DNA of 64,000 nucleotides from Protea cynaroides (Eukaryota > Streptophyta > Magnoliopsida > Proteales > Proteaceae): positions 36,812 to 100,811 of the forward strand of contig JAMYWD010001168.1 in assembly GCA_028583415.1 (NCBI GenBank), in the 5' to 3' direction. The notes beneath the pieces were generated by a model. That model did not search any database and had not been told where the DNA came from. It saw only the letters and a program-made list of their open reading frames with translations. Every line of letters begins with the position of its first letter. Within the stretch, counting starts at the first letter, position 1. Positions 46,669 to 59,250 of the stretch are shown here, piece by piece. The position numbers and the translations under genes are program-made.

Positions 46669-47355
46669 TAAGGGTGTCAAAACTGGGCCCGGCCCGGTAG
46701 CACGGACCGAGCCAGCCCGATATAACCCGAACCCAGCCCGGACCGAGCCTTAATGGATAGGTTTTGGTCTGAGCTTGTAAAGCCTGACACCGTTTCAGCC
46801 CAAACCGAAACTAAACCGGATCGGTCCGTTAAGAAACCCCAATTAGTCCAAACCGATAAAACCCAACCCGAACACCGGTAAGGTCCGTTCGGGCCCAATT
46901 TCTTAATTTTAATGGTTTTAAATTTTAATAGATTGTGTTATATTATTAGAGTTCACTTCATGATTGAGAAGATTATGTGAATCTATAGTTGAAAATATTA
47001 TGTTAATTGTTATAGTTTATTAAATTACATACATATGGAAGGAATAATGCTAATTTTATAGATAGAAATAATAAAATAGGCTATATAGTTTACATATAAA
47101 AGAGGCTATATAGTTTACATATAAAAAAGGCCCGATAAGCCCGATAAACCCGATCCGGACCGAACCAATCTGAAATGACCTCAATAAACCCAGCCCGATA
47201 TCAAATCGATACCGGATCAGCCCGTTAGTTATTGTGTCCAGCGCAGCCCACCCCAGCCCGAACTCTTAATAGACATATTTTGGGCTCGACTTATAAAATC
47301 CGATATCGATTCAGTCCGAACCAAAACCACCCAGACCGACCCGTTGACACTCTTA
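46669..47355. mobile_element. hAT-like non-autonomous element, copy 2
   Basis: It starts TAAGGGTGTCAA and ends TTGACACTCTTA (one mismatch in the TIR). A perfect 8-bp target duplication TATGTAAC lies at 46661-46668 and 47356-47363. It has the same order of GGCCCG-rich ends and AT-rich core as copies 1 and 3. A small internal duplication (GGCTATATAGTTTACATATAAA) lies near 47080-47125. Confidence 0.92.
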
Positions 47356-48765
47356 TATGTAACCACTCTTTCAAAGGTGGGCGGCTGCCTACCAGGATTG
47401 AATGCGTTTTCACATATTTTCTTTTTTCAAAGTTTCACAATGAATGCAATCACTGTGGATGACCACCTACAAGCCTTTATCACACTTACTCCTGCTATCT
47501 AGCCTTTCCCCAGTTCCTAGAGTCGGTTTCCTTATAGATTCAATTCACACTTACTTTTTAGCTCTTTCTCCGGAAGCTCCGGCGATTTTTTGTTCTCTAG
47601 ATGTGGCTTCAGTTTTTATATTCTGTGTTTTTTTTTTCACTTGAACTCTAGGGGGGAGAGAGAGAGAGAGAGTAGCAATGTTTCGAAATAAGAATGGAGA
47701 AAATGTTGCCAAGCTTAACAGCACATCCCGATCAATATCTTAGTCCTTAAAATGGATGCGTAAGTAGACTCCATTGGAGCTGCAATGGGGCCAGGTTAGA
47801 TCAAATTTTTTTTAAAATCCTAATCTTACTATGAGTGTTTTAAATATAATTCTGACCTTATCTTGAGTGTTTTAAACATAATCCTAACCCAATATAATCC
47901 CATCAGCGTTAGAAAATATGTAATCCTAACCCTGCCTTGGCAAGGTTCAATCTAATCCAACCCTACCCTGATTGACCCTAACTATCTTGAGTCAAAGTTA
48001 AATAGACCCTGATTGGCACTGAATTTGTCTAATGAATAATATAACTTAAAATATTTACAAAAAAAAATCAGATTTAACTTAAATCAACATGTAACTACTT
48101 CAAATTGTAATTTGTCAATGAAGTAATAAATCCACATAATGGATGCAAAACCTGAAATCCAAAGACACAGTCAACATGCTTAGGACTTAATTAGGGCCAA
48201 ACTTGCAGCCCTAGACCTCATTGTTTCGTATAAACCAATAAAATATGGGTATAATCAGGGTTTTACATATGAAAAAGGAGTAAAAAATAAGAGCCAAAAT
48301 TATGGCACTGCAAAATGCACAGGCATGATTGAATTCAAAATTGGATAGGAATGTAAGATTATTTTTGCAAAGAATTTGAAACACGACTAATCTATAATGG
48401 ATATCTTTACGCCCAAAGAGAATCAAACTTGTGACCTCTTTATTGTGAGGTATTGGGTTTCATTGACCGAGCTATCCCTTTTCTAAACACTCACAAAACC
48501 AAAAAAAAAAAAAAAAAACCCTAAGCTACTCCTTTGATATCTCGAAAAGGAAAAGGAGAAGAAGAATGTCTATGACATGGTGATATTACACTATAGTGTA
48601 TGATAGTATCTTCATTCTTACATATGAGCATGGCTTTAGAGCACGGCTTGGATGGCCGATTCTGACTGATCCCACGCTGAGTCAGTCCACCAGATCAGGA
48701 GTTCCACATGCTTAGTTTGTAAAGTGATTCCTGGTTTTTTTACCTAATCAAGCCCAATCTCTAAA
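47356..48765. other. Intergenic DNA with one SINE-like fragment
   Basis: On the minus strand, TAGCTCGGTCAA (A-box-like, near 48470) and AAGTTTGATTC (B-box-like, near 48423) give a tRNA-derived SINE head. The rest has no recognised gene or element. Confidence 0.4.
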
Positions 48766-49192
48766 CATGTTTGAATCTTTAGGTTAAATATATTTATAAA
48801 ACACACACAAAATGCAAGTTTAGCTTCAAACCCTATGTTGCTAGTGTACGTTATATCCTACTATATACTTTTTTAAATATAGCCTATTCAATTCCACACA
48901 TAATTTAGTATTAGATAACACAAAATGCAATCAAAATAACTAAAATATTCATTACGAATGGAAAAAAATAAAATGATATTAGAAAGTATTCCAAAATTAT
49001 GAATGAATATTGTTACATGATACATACTGGCAAACACTTTCTTAAGTACAAGTTAAATGAATAGGTGTTAGATATTGAGCAAAAGTCAGTCATCTCCGTC
49101 AATTGTGCTTGATTTGGTGGTCTCGTTCCTTTTATTTTAATCATTGCCATACTCTATCCATCTCTCTTCCCTCTCACTCTTACGTCCATGTG
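48766..49192. repeat. Copy 2 of the dispersed direct duplication
   Basis: It matches 10796-11232 in the same orientation across about 430 bp. The shared anchors are CCCTATGTTGCTAGTGTACG and CTCTTCCCTCTCACTCTT at the two sides. Its reading frames are not conserved. Confidence 0.7.
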
Positions 49193-49575
49193 GAAAACTC
49201 AAACTGAAAAAATAATGCCATGAGTTGCACGTCGTTGACGAAGTATATGCTTCCCCCCATGAAATTGCAAATTCTGCTTTCAACTTGCAGGTTCCGCTAA
49301 AGTAGTAGTTTCCTCCTTCAATTTGCAGATCGTGCATGAAATGAGAAAGACGTAGTAAAAGTCATTCTTTAGTGAGGGTAAAATTGTCCTTTTAATTTTA
49401 CATTTTGGAATTAAAATTTAAACCTTGTTTTTATGTCGTCAATTAACGGAAAATGTAACAGACTGAAGTTTTTTGTAATTAGTTTTGATTTTAGAAGAAG
49501 TCTTTGAAATTTTATGAAAAGTTTGGATGTACCTGAGTTAGAGGCAAACTACAAATTTGTTATCGTTCATTATTA

Positions 49576-49612
<37 letters not shown>
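49193..49612. other. Intergenic DNA ending in a (TTA)n microsatellite
   Basis: A TTA/ATT run of about 40 bp fills 49570-49612. No gene or element is otherwise seen. Confidence 0.6.
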
Positions 49613-49613
<1 letters not shown>

Positions 49614-50830
49614 GGTAAGTCCCAAGGATAATTGAACTCATGACCTCTTTGTGGTATTGGTAAGACTAAGGATGTAAATGGATTGTCGAAAATTCAAATT
49701 TGATTCAATTTCGCACCCGTTTAGGGAAATTCGAATCCAAACAATTGGATTTGGATGTGAATTTAGATAGGTGGGATCAGAGGCAAATGCAGATTAGGAT
49801 AGCACTCCAAAAGAGCGGATATAATCTGCTCCGATCCCTTGATTATTTTAATAATTTTCATTTAAAAAATATTATTAAAAATATTAAATCCTGACGTCTT
49901 CACCTACTTCCCTCTTTCTATGCAATTTCCAAATTAAAAATATCAAAACCTAAACAAAAGGCAAAATCACCGAACTTGACATCTTCACTTTCCCTAATTT
50001 TTAGGGTTCACATCTCCACCAAACAAAAGATGCCGATGGTTTCTCCTTTCTCAGAGTCTCAATGCAGGACCTAGGGCAAAATCGCTTGCAGGTTTCAGCC
50101 ATATCTTCATTCCCAAACTCTTAACTTTCCCTAATTTTTAGAGTTCATGTCTCCACCAAACAAAAGATGTCGATGATTTCTCCTTTCTCATAGTCTCAAT
50201 GTAGGACTTACAGCAAAATCGCTTACAGACTTTAGCCATTTCTTCACTCCCAAATTCAACATAGATTAAACTCAACGCAGATTGCAGCCATTTGCAGTTA
50301 GTGCTCTCATCAAAAGACTCATTGCCGATTGCAGGCATTTGCACCACCAAAACACAAGACACAAGATCACTTTTTGGCTCTAGCCCTATCTCGTCTTTCT
50401 AAGATTACTTGATTGTAGATCCTATCAGACGATGAGTTTGACCTGTTTCCATGTTTTCCTATTGAAATTCCATGCAATAGGAAAGTATTTGATCTCAGTT
50501 TCTGTTGAAGAGATCAGTTTCATTCTGTTGAAGCGGTTCTTTATTAGAAATATGTGAAATTTCTGCAACGGGAGAAGACAAATAGCTGCACAACTACTAT
50601 TGCTTTAAGTCAGATTCGAATCGGATTTTAACCGGATATTCGGTTAAAATACGAATTCGAATTTGGATTTTATTTTTAGAAATCCTCCGGATGTGGAGGC
50701 GGATTTGGATAGGGAAGTTAGAAGTCGGATTCAAATTCGGATAGTACCTATCTGTGCCGAATCTGATCCGTTTACGTCCCTAGTCTTTACCAACTTAGCT
50801 ATCTACCTTAAAGCTCCATTTGTTTCCATG
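49613..50830. mobile_element. SINE-like sequence split by a TIR element
   Basis: On the minus strand the A-box TAGCTAAGTTGG (near 50806) and the B-box region GAGGTCATGAGTTCAATTATC (near 49640) belong to one tRNA-derived SINE, now 1.1 kb apart. Between them is an element with inverted ends TAAGGATGTAAATGGAT (about 49668) and ATCCGTTTACGTCCCTA (to about 50785), hAT-like in type. The flanks GGTAAGAC and GTCTTTACC are inverted, not direct, so the exact junction is unclear. A 138-bp tandem duplication lies inside (about 49982-50118 and 50119-50257). Confidence 0.55.
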
Positions 50831-50867
50831 TAAAATGACAAAACAGGAAATCTTTTCTATAAGATAA

Positions 50868-52441
50868 TGATATGGTAGAATACGTCTCCCCCAATCGTGT
50901 TCCGACACGTGTACACTAAAGCCCAAACAAGGAGGGCCTCATTCACATCACCAGCCTTAAAGGGCTGAGACAAAAGCGGCTCCTGATGAACTAGAACCAC
51001 CAATGAGAATAGTGAAGAGCCTCCAAGTCTCGCTATCATGAAGGCCTCGCAAGATCACTACCATTAAGGGTGTCAAAAATGGGTCCGGCCCTGTAGCACG
51101 GACCGAGCCGGCCCGATATAATCCGAACCCAGTCCGGACCGAACCTTAATGGACAAGTTTCGGTCTCGGCTTGTAAAGCCCGACACCGTTTCAGCCCAGA
51201 CCAAAACCAAACCGAATCGGTCCGTTAAGAAGCCCGAATTAGCCTGAACCAATAATACCTAACCCGAACACCGGTAAGGTCCATCCGGGCCCGCCCAGTT
51301 TCTTAATTTTAATGGTTTTAAATTTTGATGGATTATATTACACTGTTATAGTTCACTTCTTGATTCGAAAGATTATATGAATCTATAGTTGAAAAGAGTA
51401 TGTTAATTGTTACAATTTACTGAATTTCATACATACAGAAGGAATGATACTAATTTTATAGATAGAAATAATAAAATAAGTTATATATCTTACTTATAAA
51501 ATAGACCCAATAAGCTTCATAAGCCCGGTCTGGACCGAACCAGCCCGAAATCACCTCAATAAACCCAGCCCGATAACAAACCGACACAGGGCCAGCCTGT
51601 TAGTTATTGTGTCCAGCGCAGTCCAATCCAGCCCGAACTCTTAATGAATATGTTTTGGGCTGGGCTTATAAAACGCGACACCGGTTCAGCCCAGACCGAA
51701 ACCGGCCCGGACCGGCCCGTTGACACCCTTAACTACCATAAGGGCCTCGGAGCCTCACGCCCTTTAAGACCTAGGAACCTCGCAACCCCATGGGCCTCGG
51801 AGCCTCGCCAGGACAAAAGCCTCAACATCTGATCAGTATAAAGGCCTCGACAACCCATCAATAAGGTGGTCGCGACAACCCTCCAACAAAGAAGCCTCGA
51901 CATCACTCCAGAGCGGACCTCGTCATATAAATCCACGTGCAACATGCCAGTTGTACCGTAACGTATGAGTGGGAACTATTCTAATAAATATAGAGATCAA
52001 ACTCCCCCCCAGATATCTGCCATGGGGAAGTCAATGGAATCCTGATAAGGAGATCCCATTGCCCAATGACTCAGCAGAAGATCACCTGGTCACTAAATCA
52101 ATGGGCATAAATCACATTCCAGGGAGGACATTTCGTCACGTCTGAAGACATGTCCAGCTCCCACATCCAGATCACTCACAATCTATAAATAGAGGAAGCA
52201 TATCTAGGTAAAAGGAAAGACATTTCTCTAGAATTTGAGCTCATAGCGGGTTAGCTACATGAATTCCCTTATCTCAAACGGACATCCCTTCTGACCTGTC
52301 CCATATTGCTTGTCCCTAATACTAACTTAGGCATCGAAGTGGTCAAAGGGTGTCTCCACCCAACCATCACTATGGTGTCCTCTTTTGCTTTCGCAGGAAA
52401 TCTAAGCGAGCTAAAGACCAATCCGATTTGAGACGACAACA
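50868..52441. mobile_element. Solo LTR with AAGGCCTCG repeats, interrupted by a hAT copy
   Basis: It starts TGATATGGTAGAATACGTC and ends GAGACGACAACA, with a perfect 5-bp target duplication GATAA (50863-50867 and 52442-52446). Removing the hAT element at 51065-51731 leaves about 0.9 kb. It holds imperfect GGGCCTCGGAGCCTCG and AAGGCCTCGACA repeats (51740-51905). Flanking DNA on both sides (TTTGTTTCCATGTAAAATGACAAA on the left) matches the downstream flank of the F-box array units, so the LTR landed in another copy of that flank. Confidence 0.85.
51065..51731. mobile_element. hAT-like non-autonomous element, copy 3
   Basis: It starts TAAGGGTGTCAA and ends TTGACACCCTTA, with a perfect 8-bp target duplication ACTACCAT (51057-51064 and 51732-51739). 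It is nested inside the solo LTR and therefore younger than it. It is the same family as copies 1 and 2. Confidence 0.93.
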
Positions 52442-53084
52442 GATAATATTTCTCACTCTTTGTTTTAACATGAATGCAAAGAAATAATCCTCACTTTTTT
52501 CAAAATTAGGCTTAGTTTGGTTGCAAGGAAAAGTAAAGAGAAAAGAAACGAAAATTTTCAAACCTAAGAAGATAGCTTTATGGTTCTAACACAACATGAT
52601 TGCATAAATTACTTAATTATTTTTTGGTAATAAAAAGATTTTATATTAAGGAAAAGCCCTAAACGGTTAGTCTACCTAAATTTCTTATCATATTTAGTAA
52701 CGATACTTATTAGATAAAAAAATTATTTTATTTTTCGATTGCACGGGATTTGGATGCAAAATAAAATAATATTTTATATAAATAAAATAAAATTTATATT
52801 ATTAATTAAATATACAATGATCTGAAATTAATTACATGATTCTGAGGTAACATATACTCTAATGATTATAAAAATTAAACAGTTTCACTGTTTTCTTTTT
52901 TAATTTCTCTTGCAACCAATTAAGGAAATAAAAAAAGAAGAAAATGTTTGTGGAATGTAATACATTCTTATGTAGTTGCAGAATTATAAATTATAGGTTT
53001 ACCGATGTACAGTACGTGTTAACACCGTAAATTAAATCTAGCTATGATTATCTGTCCCATGTAACTAATCAAACTGATTAATAT
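52442..53084. repeat. Downstream flank of the second PP2-B gene
   Basis: The part up to about 52650 matches the flank at 20870-21126 of the array units (AAAGAAATAATCC, CTTAGTTTGGTTGCAAGG, ACACAACATGATTG). The part from about 52940 matches the 3' side of the intact gene (17540-17680). Here the flank and gene end are still in their normal order, which shows what was deleted in the array units. Confidence 0.75.
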
Positions 53085-53505
53085 AAATTACTGCTTCTCA
53101 TTGTTCTCTTTGGGCTTGATCTCAATGCCTTCAATGATGAGACCAGATTTCCCCCAAGGAAACTTGACCTCCTTAAGGCTCATCTCCACCTCCCCATCGT
53201 CACCTCTTTCATTGAAGAACTCACCCATCTCTATATCCATCCACCCGTCTCCTCTCTTCTCGTGTACTTCTCGCGCCTGTGTTTCCTCTAGTACTGCCCA
53301 CTGTGATAGTAAATTTGTCTCTATCTCGAATAATCTGCAGCGCGATAGGGAAATCCTTCTCTATCTTGAATAATCTGCAGTGCGATAGGGGATCCTCCTC
53401 TGTTTCCGCTTCTGTGTCTTCGGGTACTCCCCATTGCGAATTCGCCTCTGTTTCCTAGGGTACTTCCCACTGCAGTAGTGAATTCGCCCTCCACTGTGAT
53501 AGGAA

Positions 53506-53937
53506 TGTAAAAATTTTTAATGCAAGTTAGGGTTATTCCCATGGGATTTCCCATGAACCTAACGAATCCACCACACAGATAACTAGAATACAATGGGCAA
53601 TAAAAGAGATGATAGAACACATACCATTTGCTGTAGATTGATTTCCGACCGTTTCCTGCACCTTGAATGCTTCGATTAGAGTCTTCTACAGCCTCGTTGG
53701 GATCCCTTTTGCCTCTGTGCGTATGGGAGCAACAGAGAAATAAAAACCAATGGCTGCAGGGACCCTAACCATTGTATTTATAATACAATCCCTAACCCAG
53801 AACCATTCCCACAGTGGACCGGGTTAGTAGTCTCTAACCAGTGACGAACCAGACCTGAACCGGTCAAACCAGTAATTGAACTCCCACTTAACAACTGGTT
53901 AGGTAATTGATCAAGCCCATACATCAGGAATCTAACA
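53506..53937 (-). mobile_element. Solo LTR (432 bp) in exon 3 of the F-box pseudogene
   Basis: It starts TGTAAAAATTTTTAATGC and ends GGAATCTAACA, with a perfect target duplication AGGAA (53501-53505 and 53938-53942). It is closely similar to the LTRs at 54701-55133 and 60835-61266. It has no internal region. Confidence 0.93.
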
Positions 53938-55397
53938 AGGAAAGCCTCGTCTGTTTCAGTGGGTGCCATCAAATATACATATTTCACTTCTTGTTCATGA
54001 CGACCAGCACCGGCCAATTTGACAGATTTCTGTAGGGTCATACTGGAATCCATGAACATTATCCGTGAACTTGAACACCAGATAAGCAACGTATGTTGTG
54101 TTTGGAGAAAGCAGTCGTGTCTCCATCTTGCCACGGATTTCGAACCAACTGATGACTGCCAACAGCTCAGCCACCTCTGAAAACCTGTAAAATCCAGAGA
54201 TGAAAACCAAGATTTATTAAACCATTTACTCATAAATACTTTCTAAAGCAGGGCATGAGGTTTTTGTCGACCTAGATTCAGGGAGGAATGGCCAGTTCCA
54301 ATATATTGGATCACTGGAGTTAATGGAAAGCTCTATTGGTCTAATCATATAACACTTCTCCCCACTGCATTTCTCCAGTGTGAAGGTCTGCAATTAGATT
54401 AAAATTATCTTACAAATTACAACATAAATTAGGATCGTGCGACAATTATTGCTGCTACTGGATCCATTGAAACAAGTCATCGCATGAGGGTGATGTGGTC
54501 TTCCCTCGATGCCAGTGTCAGAGAAGAGGATTATCGCAGAGATGGAGAAGTTGCTCTTTCTTAGATGAGAAATTTGGCAGAGACGGAGATACCGATGAGG
54601 AGAGGATGAAGTGAATATCAGAGGGTAAGAACCTCTCCCATACTGAGTTAGAATCTGCCACCGATCAGAAAATCATAGAGACAACCGACAATCTGCACGC
54701 TGTAATAATTTTTAATACAGGTTAGGGTTATTCCCATGGGTTTTCCCATGAACCCTAACGAATTCACCACACAGATAACTAGAATACAATGGACAATAAA
54801 AGAGATGATAGAACACATACCATTTGCTGTAGATTGATTTTCGACCATTTCCTGTGCCTTGAATGCTTCGATTAGGGTCTTCCACAGCCTCGTTGGGATC
54901 CCTTTTGCCTCTGTGCGTATGGGAGCAACAGAGAGATAAAACCAATGACTGTGGGGACCCTAATCATTGTATTTATAATACAATCCCTAACCCAGAACCA
55001 TTCCCACAGTGGCCCGGGTTAGTAGTCTCTAACCAGTGACGAACCAGACCTGAACCGGTCAAACCAAGAATTGAACTCCCACTTAACAACCTGGTTAGGT
55101 AATTGATCAAGCCCACACATCAGGAATCTAACAATCTCCCACTTGGGCTAGATTAATTACAAAACTACCGTCGAAAAGTGTGGCCATGGAATCCTATTAC
55201 ATAATAAACCGTCATCAAACTTTGATCCACTCATCAAGCCTACCAATGTCGAGCAACAGCGGAAAATACTCCAACATATCTGGTGTACTACCTTCTGTCA
55301 GCTACATACAAGGGTCTACTTAATGATATGAATCGCCTAGAGACATGTATACATGAAAATATTATTTCATGTGGGTCCAGATCGAATAACCTTCGAT

Positions 55398-55685
55398 CTA
55401 ATTGCCTTGATAAAACCTCAGAGGCAATAAACCTTCATATTGACCGTAGCAAACCGCCACATACCCTTTTGGTCAATATTGTACTAATTGCCTTGATAAA
55501 ACCTCAGAGACAATAAACCTTGATATTGATCGTAGCAAACCGCCACATACCCTTTTGGTCAATATCGTACTTTGGCACACCGCCGTGAACTATGGCTAAA
55601 TACCGCCCCGTTCATTTGGCTTAATACCGCCCCGTTCATTTGGCTTAATACCGCCTTGTTCATTTGGCTAAATACCGCCTTTGTC
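55398..55685. repeat. Two short tandem arrays inside the LTR element
   Basis: Two copies with a period of about 86 bp (CTAATTGCCTTGATAAAACC to TTGGTCAATATYGTA) at 55398-55570 are followed by three to four units of about 26 bp (TAATACCGCCCCGTTCATTT) at 55593-55682. Confidence 0.85.
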
Positions 55686-58600
55686 AATGACATGTCAATG
55701 AATATGCAACATAGCAATAAATGAATCTTGAAATAAAAATAACCATGGTAATAAATATCCATGCCAAAACTATAGGCAATGTAAATAAACATAATGAAAT
55801 AAATCATTATCAATGTGGGAAGAGTCTCCCACTAACCAAGCACATTTAATGAATTAACCATTTCTATATTAAACATACAGTCCCTCGAAGACTCCCCTTG
55901 ACAAAACCTTCGTTAGAGAATCTGCAATCAAGATGTTTAACGAATGTGCTCTACCATGATATAAATTCTTTGACCTTTTTCTCTCACCTAAAGAGATTTG
56001 AAATCCGATTTCTATTATGCTTTGAATTACTAGATTTCACATTATTATTTGAGAACAACACAACTAAACCCTGTCACAATACACCTCAATAGGCCTAAGT
56101 TAAACTTACAACCTTCCGTGTCCGAAAGATAACTCTTCAACCAGATATGCTACTTATTAGTTTCACATATAGTTATAAAATTTACCTTATCAAGAGGGTG
56201 ATGCATGGATAAACTTCTTTACATTTTTCCTCAAAGGATACATCTACCATCATAACAATAAATCTAAGATGGGATTCATGCCACCAATGCAATCACCAAA
56301 CACTACATCACAATAGCCAAGAGTGTCACTCACGCCACAAATGAGTGGATAATCTTTGGTCCTCGCAAGTACCGCATGACCTTTATATTCTCGTTGTTTA
56401 GTGAGCTATACCAGTATCCAACTAAAAAAGTTTCAATACACTCTAAACAAAGGCTATGTGAGAATAAATATAATCTTGAGCATACACCAAGCTCGCGTCC
56501 TTGGATGCTCTCTTTGAACATCATTTCTTAAACATAACTCTGTCAATTTGTCTCATTTATTGATTTAAGCATCCGCAACTTAACTGTTATTCATGTACAT
56601 TCAATCATTCAAGAACATGAATAATGTATACCCTTTGAGACAAACCCAGAGTTTCATTTTTCCTATCACGAGGAAACTCAATGTCAAGTACAAAGGTACT
56701 TACTCACACATTCTACATATCGAATTTATCAGACATTGAAACTATGGTTTCAACAGGTAAACCATATCCTTCGCCGGTCGGTGATTAACCATCAACATAT
56801 ATGACTAGGAAATGAATCCTCTCCCATTGACCTCTATATATATACATAATGATCAATGATAATCTCAACAAAGTTTTAAGAAGATACAACTCTGTCAAAC
56901 TTCAGGTACCACTACCTGGATGCTTGCTTAATCCACATATTGACTTTATAAGCCTATAAACACCTTCTTTCAGATTTTCTTTGATCAAAACGATCTTTAC
57001 ATTCCTCTGATGCAACTCCAAAATAAAATGCATAACTAAGACCTCAAAGATTTGAAGTCTATATTTCTCATTCTCTTTGTGTGATTTCACTTCGCTACAA
57101 GTTTTACTTTGTAGCAATCAATTCTCCCACTGGAATCACACATTTTCTTACATATCCATTTGAGCCTATGAATACACCGCTCATGACAAGAGCATAAAAT
57201 CCCAAATCTCATTGATGTTCATAAATAACGATACATCAATTATGACTGGTAACCATCCAAAAACAATTTCATTATTGACAACTTGTTTAAAACTATTGGG
57301 ATCTTTATCTTGTCCAATGCCATAATATCTATTTTTGAGGTATAACTTGTGATGAAATCACAGATCTACATGGTTTATTATATCTCCTCATTGCCTTATC
57401 TAGCTCTGGTATTTTGGCTATGCATCAACCTGAATGAAGATAATTTCAATAATTATCTCATTACACTCTGATAATACTTTTGATACCTCAACTAATTGTT
57501 CCACAACAATTTACATGTGATTTCATTAAACTTATGTTTCTTGGATGTGACTGCTAACCAATATCATCAATGAATCTTGTTGAATCCTTCAGACATGAGT
57601 GGATATCCCAAAAATGATAACTCAATCTCCTAAAATAATTACTCTCCCACGAGTGTAATGAAAATACGTTACTTTCACAGTTCCAATCAAGAAGATAACT
57701 TGAACTGAAACCAACTTACATGACACCCTATTAATATTATAGGCTGCAGAATTGACACTTTAAATGAGCTAATACACTCTCGAGTTCTCTTGATCACATC
57801 TATTTGTCACTCTTTTGTTATTGAGTCTCATCCACATGATGCTAAGTCATAAGTTTTAGCACTTGTAAACATTTGACTAAAATCATTGGGAGTATATCAA
57901 TATCACCCAATCTACCTTAACAATTTACATTCTCCTTCAGATCCAACAGTCTTTAATCATTTAATAAAAATATTTTCCCCTTAAACATCCTTACAAGTAA
58001 ACAAGTCATTAACTTTAGGGGTTTCCAGAATTCTATTCTTTACAACCTTTTTACAGTCTTTCATTAGATAAGAGTCCTAAATATCTATGCTAAGGATGGA
58101 ATTAGGATATACTGTCTAACTTCTATAGCCAAGTAAACTACAGAGAGTAAATAAGGGTTTTTGCTACTCTTATAGGTTTGGATTACTTCTATTACTTAAG
58201 TCTCCAATCTCCATTACCTTCTTACTCGAAAGTTTCATGATCCTACTTTTCTTTCAGTTGTAACCTTTTCCACATGTTTCTTCTGAGTTCCTGTAGCTCC
58301 ATAAAATCATTTTTCTTGTCAGAAGTTTCTTACTATTCCTTGAAAATTTGTTTTTCTTTCTGTAAGACCCTACCTTTCACTTACTGCATTTGTCAGAGTA
58401 TGGCTCACACATCATAACATTGGCATTCAATCCTTTCTCTTTGCTTTGAAATTTCTTTCTTAGTGTAAAGGAAATCAACTCATCTTCTGTCCATTGGGTT
58501 TATGGGTCACCAGGATCTAACTTTGCAGTTCAGGTGAGGAAGTGAAAGTCAAGTGAATCATCTATAATATTCCAATGAGTTACCTACAGAGATTCACATA

Positions 58601-59047
58601 TCTCAGAGCTTATTAGTGATGGCTAATAGCTCTAACCTGTGTTTCCACACACCATTATTCCTCACACACCATTATCATCCTAAACCATCAAAACTGGTAT
58701 AGACAACCTTGAGAATACAACATCTCTCCACCCCATTTTAAAGATCAAAATTTCTTTGGATTTTACTCTGAACATCTATTTCCAATGTTCCTTATTTCAA
58801 TTTTCTTTTACCTGATCTTAGGGATTGAATATTCCTAAAGATCAAAATAGAATCTCCGCTGAGTACTAGGTTAAGCATTCCTAGACTAGCTTTCACTTTT
58901 TCATGCCAATTCATAGAACTGGCCCGCCATAACAGGCATCATGAGGTGTTTGATCATTATATGTTCTCTAATATGTGTGACATAATGCAAACATACACAC
59001 AAGATAATTTAAACTTACAAAATATATGCAAGTCCATTTCCTTTGAA

Positions 59048-59250
59048 GAGTCAACCGAAACTACACCCTCATCCTTTTGGGACAAGAGCGCACTGGTCCT
59101 CTTACTATCTGTGTAGAGTCAACCGAAACTACACCCTTATCCTTTGGGACAAGAGCGCACTGGTCCTCTTACTATCTGTGTAGAGTCAACCGAAACTACA
59201 CCCTTATCCTTTGGGACAAGAGCGCACTGGTCCTTCTACTATCTGTGCAT
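59048..59250. repeat. 67-68 bp tandem repeat, three copies
   Basis: Units start GAGTCAACCGAAACTACACC at 59048, 59116 and 59183 and are nearly identical. They lie inside the LTR element's non-coding interior, so the 90-codon frame across them is not taken as a gene. Confidence 0.9.

Noticed and set aside
53321..53620. 99-codon minus frame across exon 3 and the solo LTR
   Set aside because: It reads through the boundary between pseudogene linker repeats and an inserted LTR and is not a natural coding unit.
55593..55685. Regularly spaced 26-bp repeats that could suggest a CRISPR-like array
   Set aside because: Units are contiguous without unique spacers and lie inside a plant LTR element.
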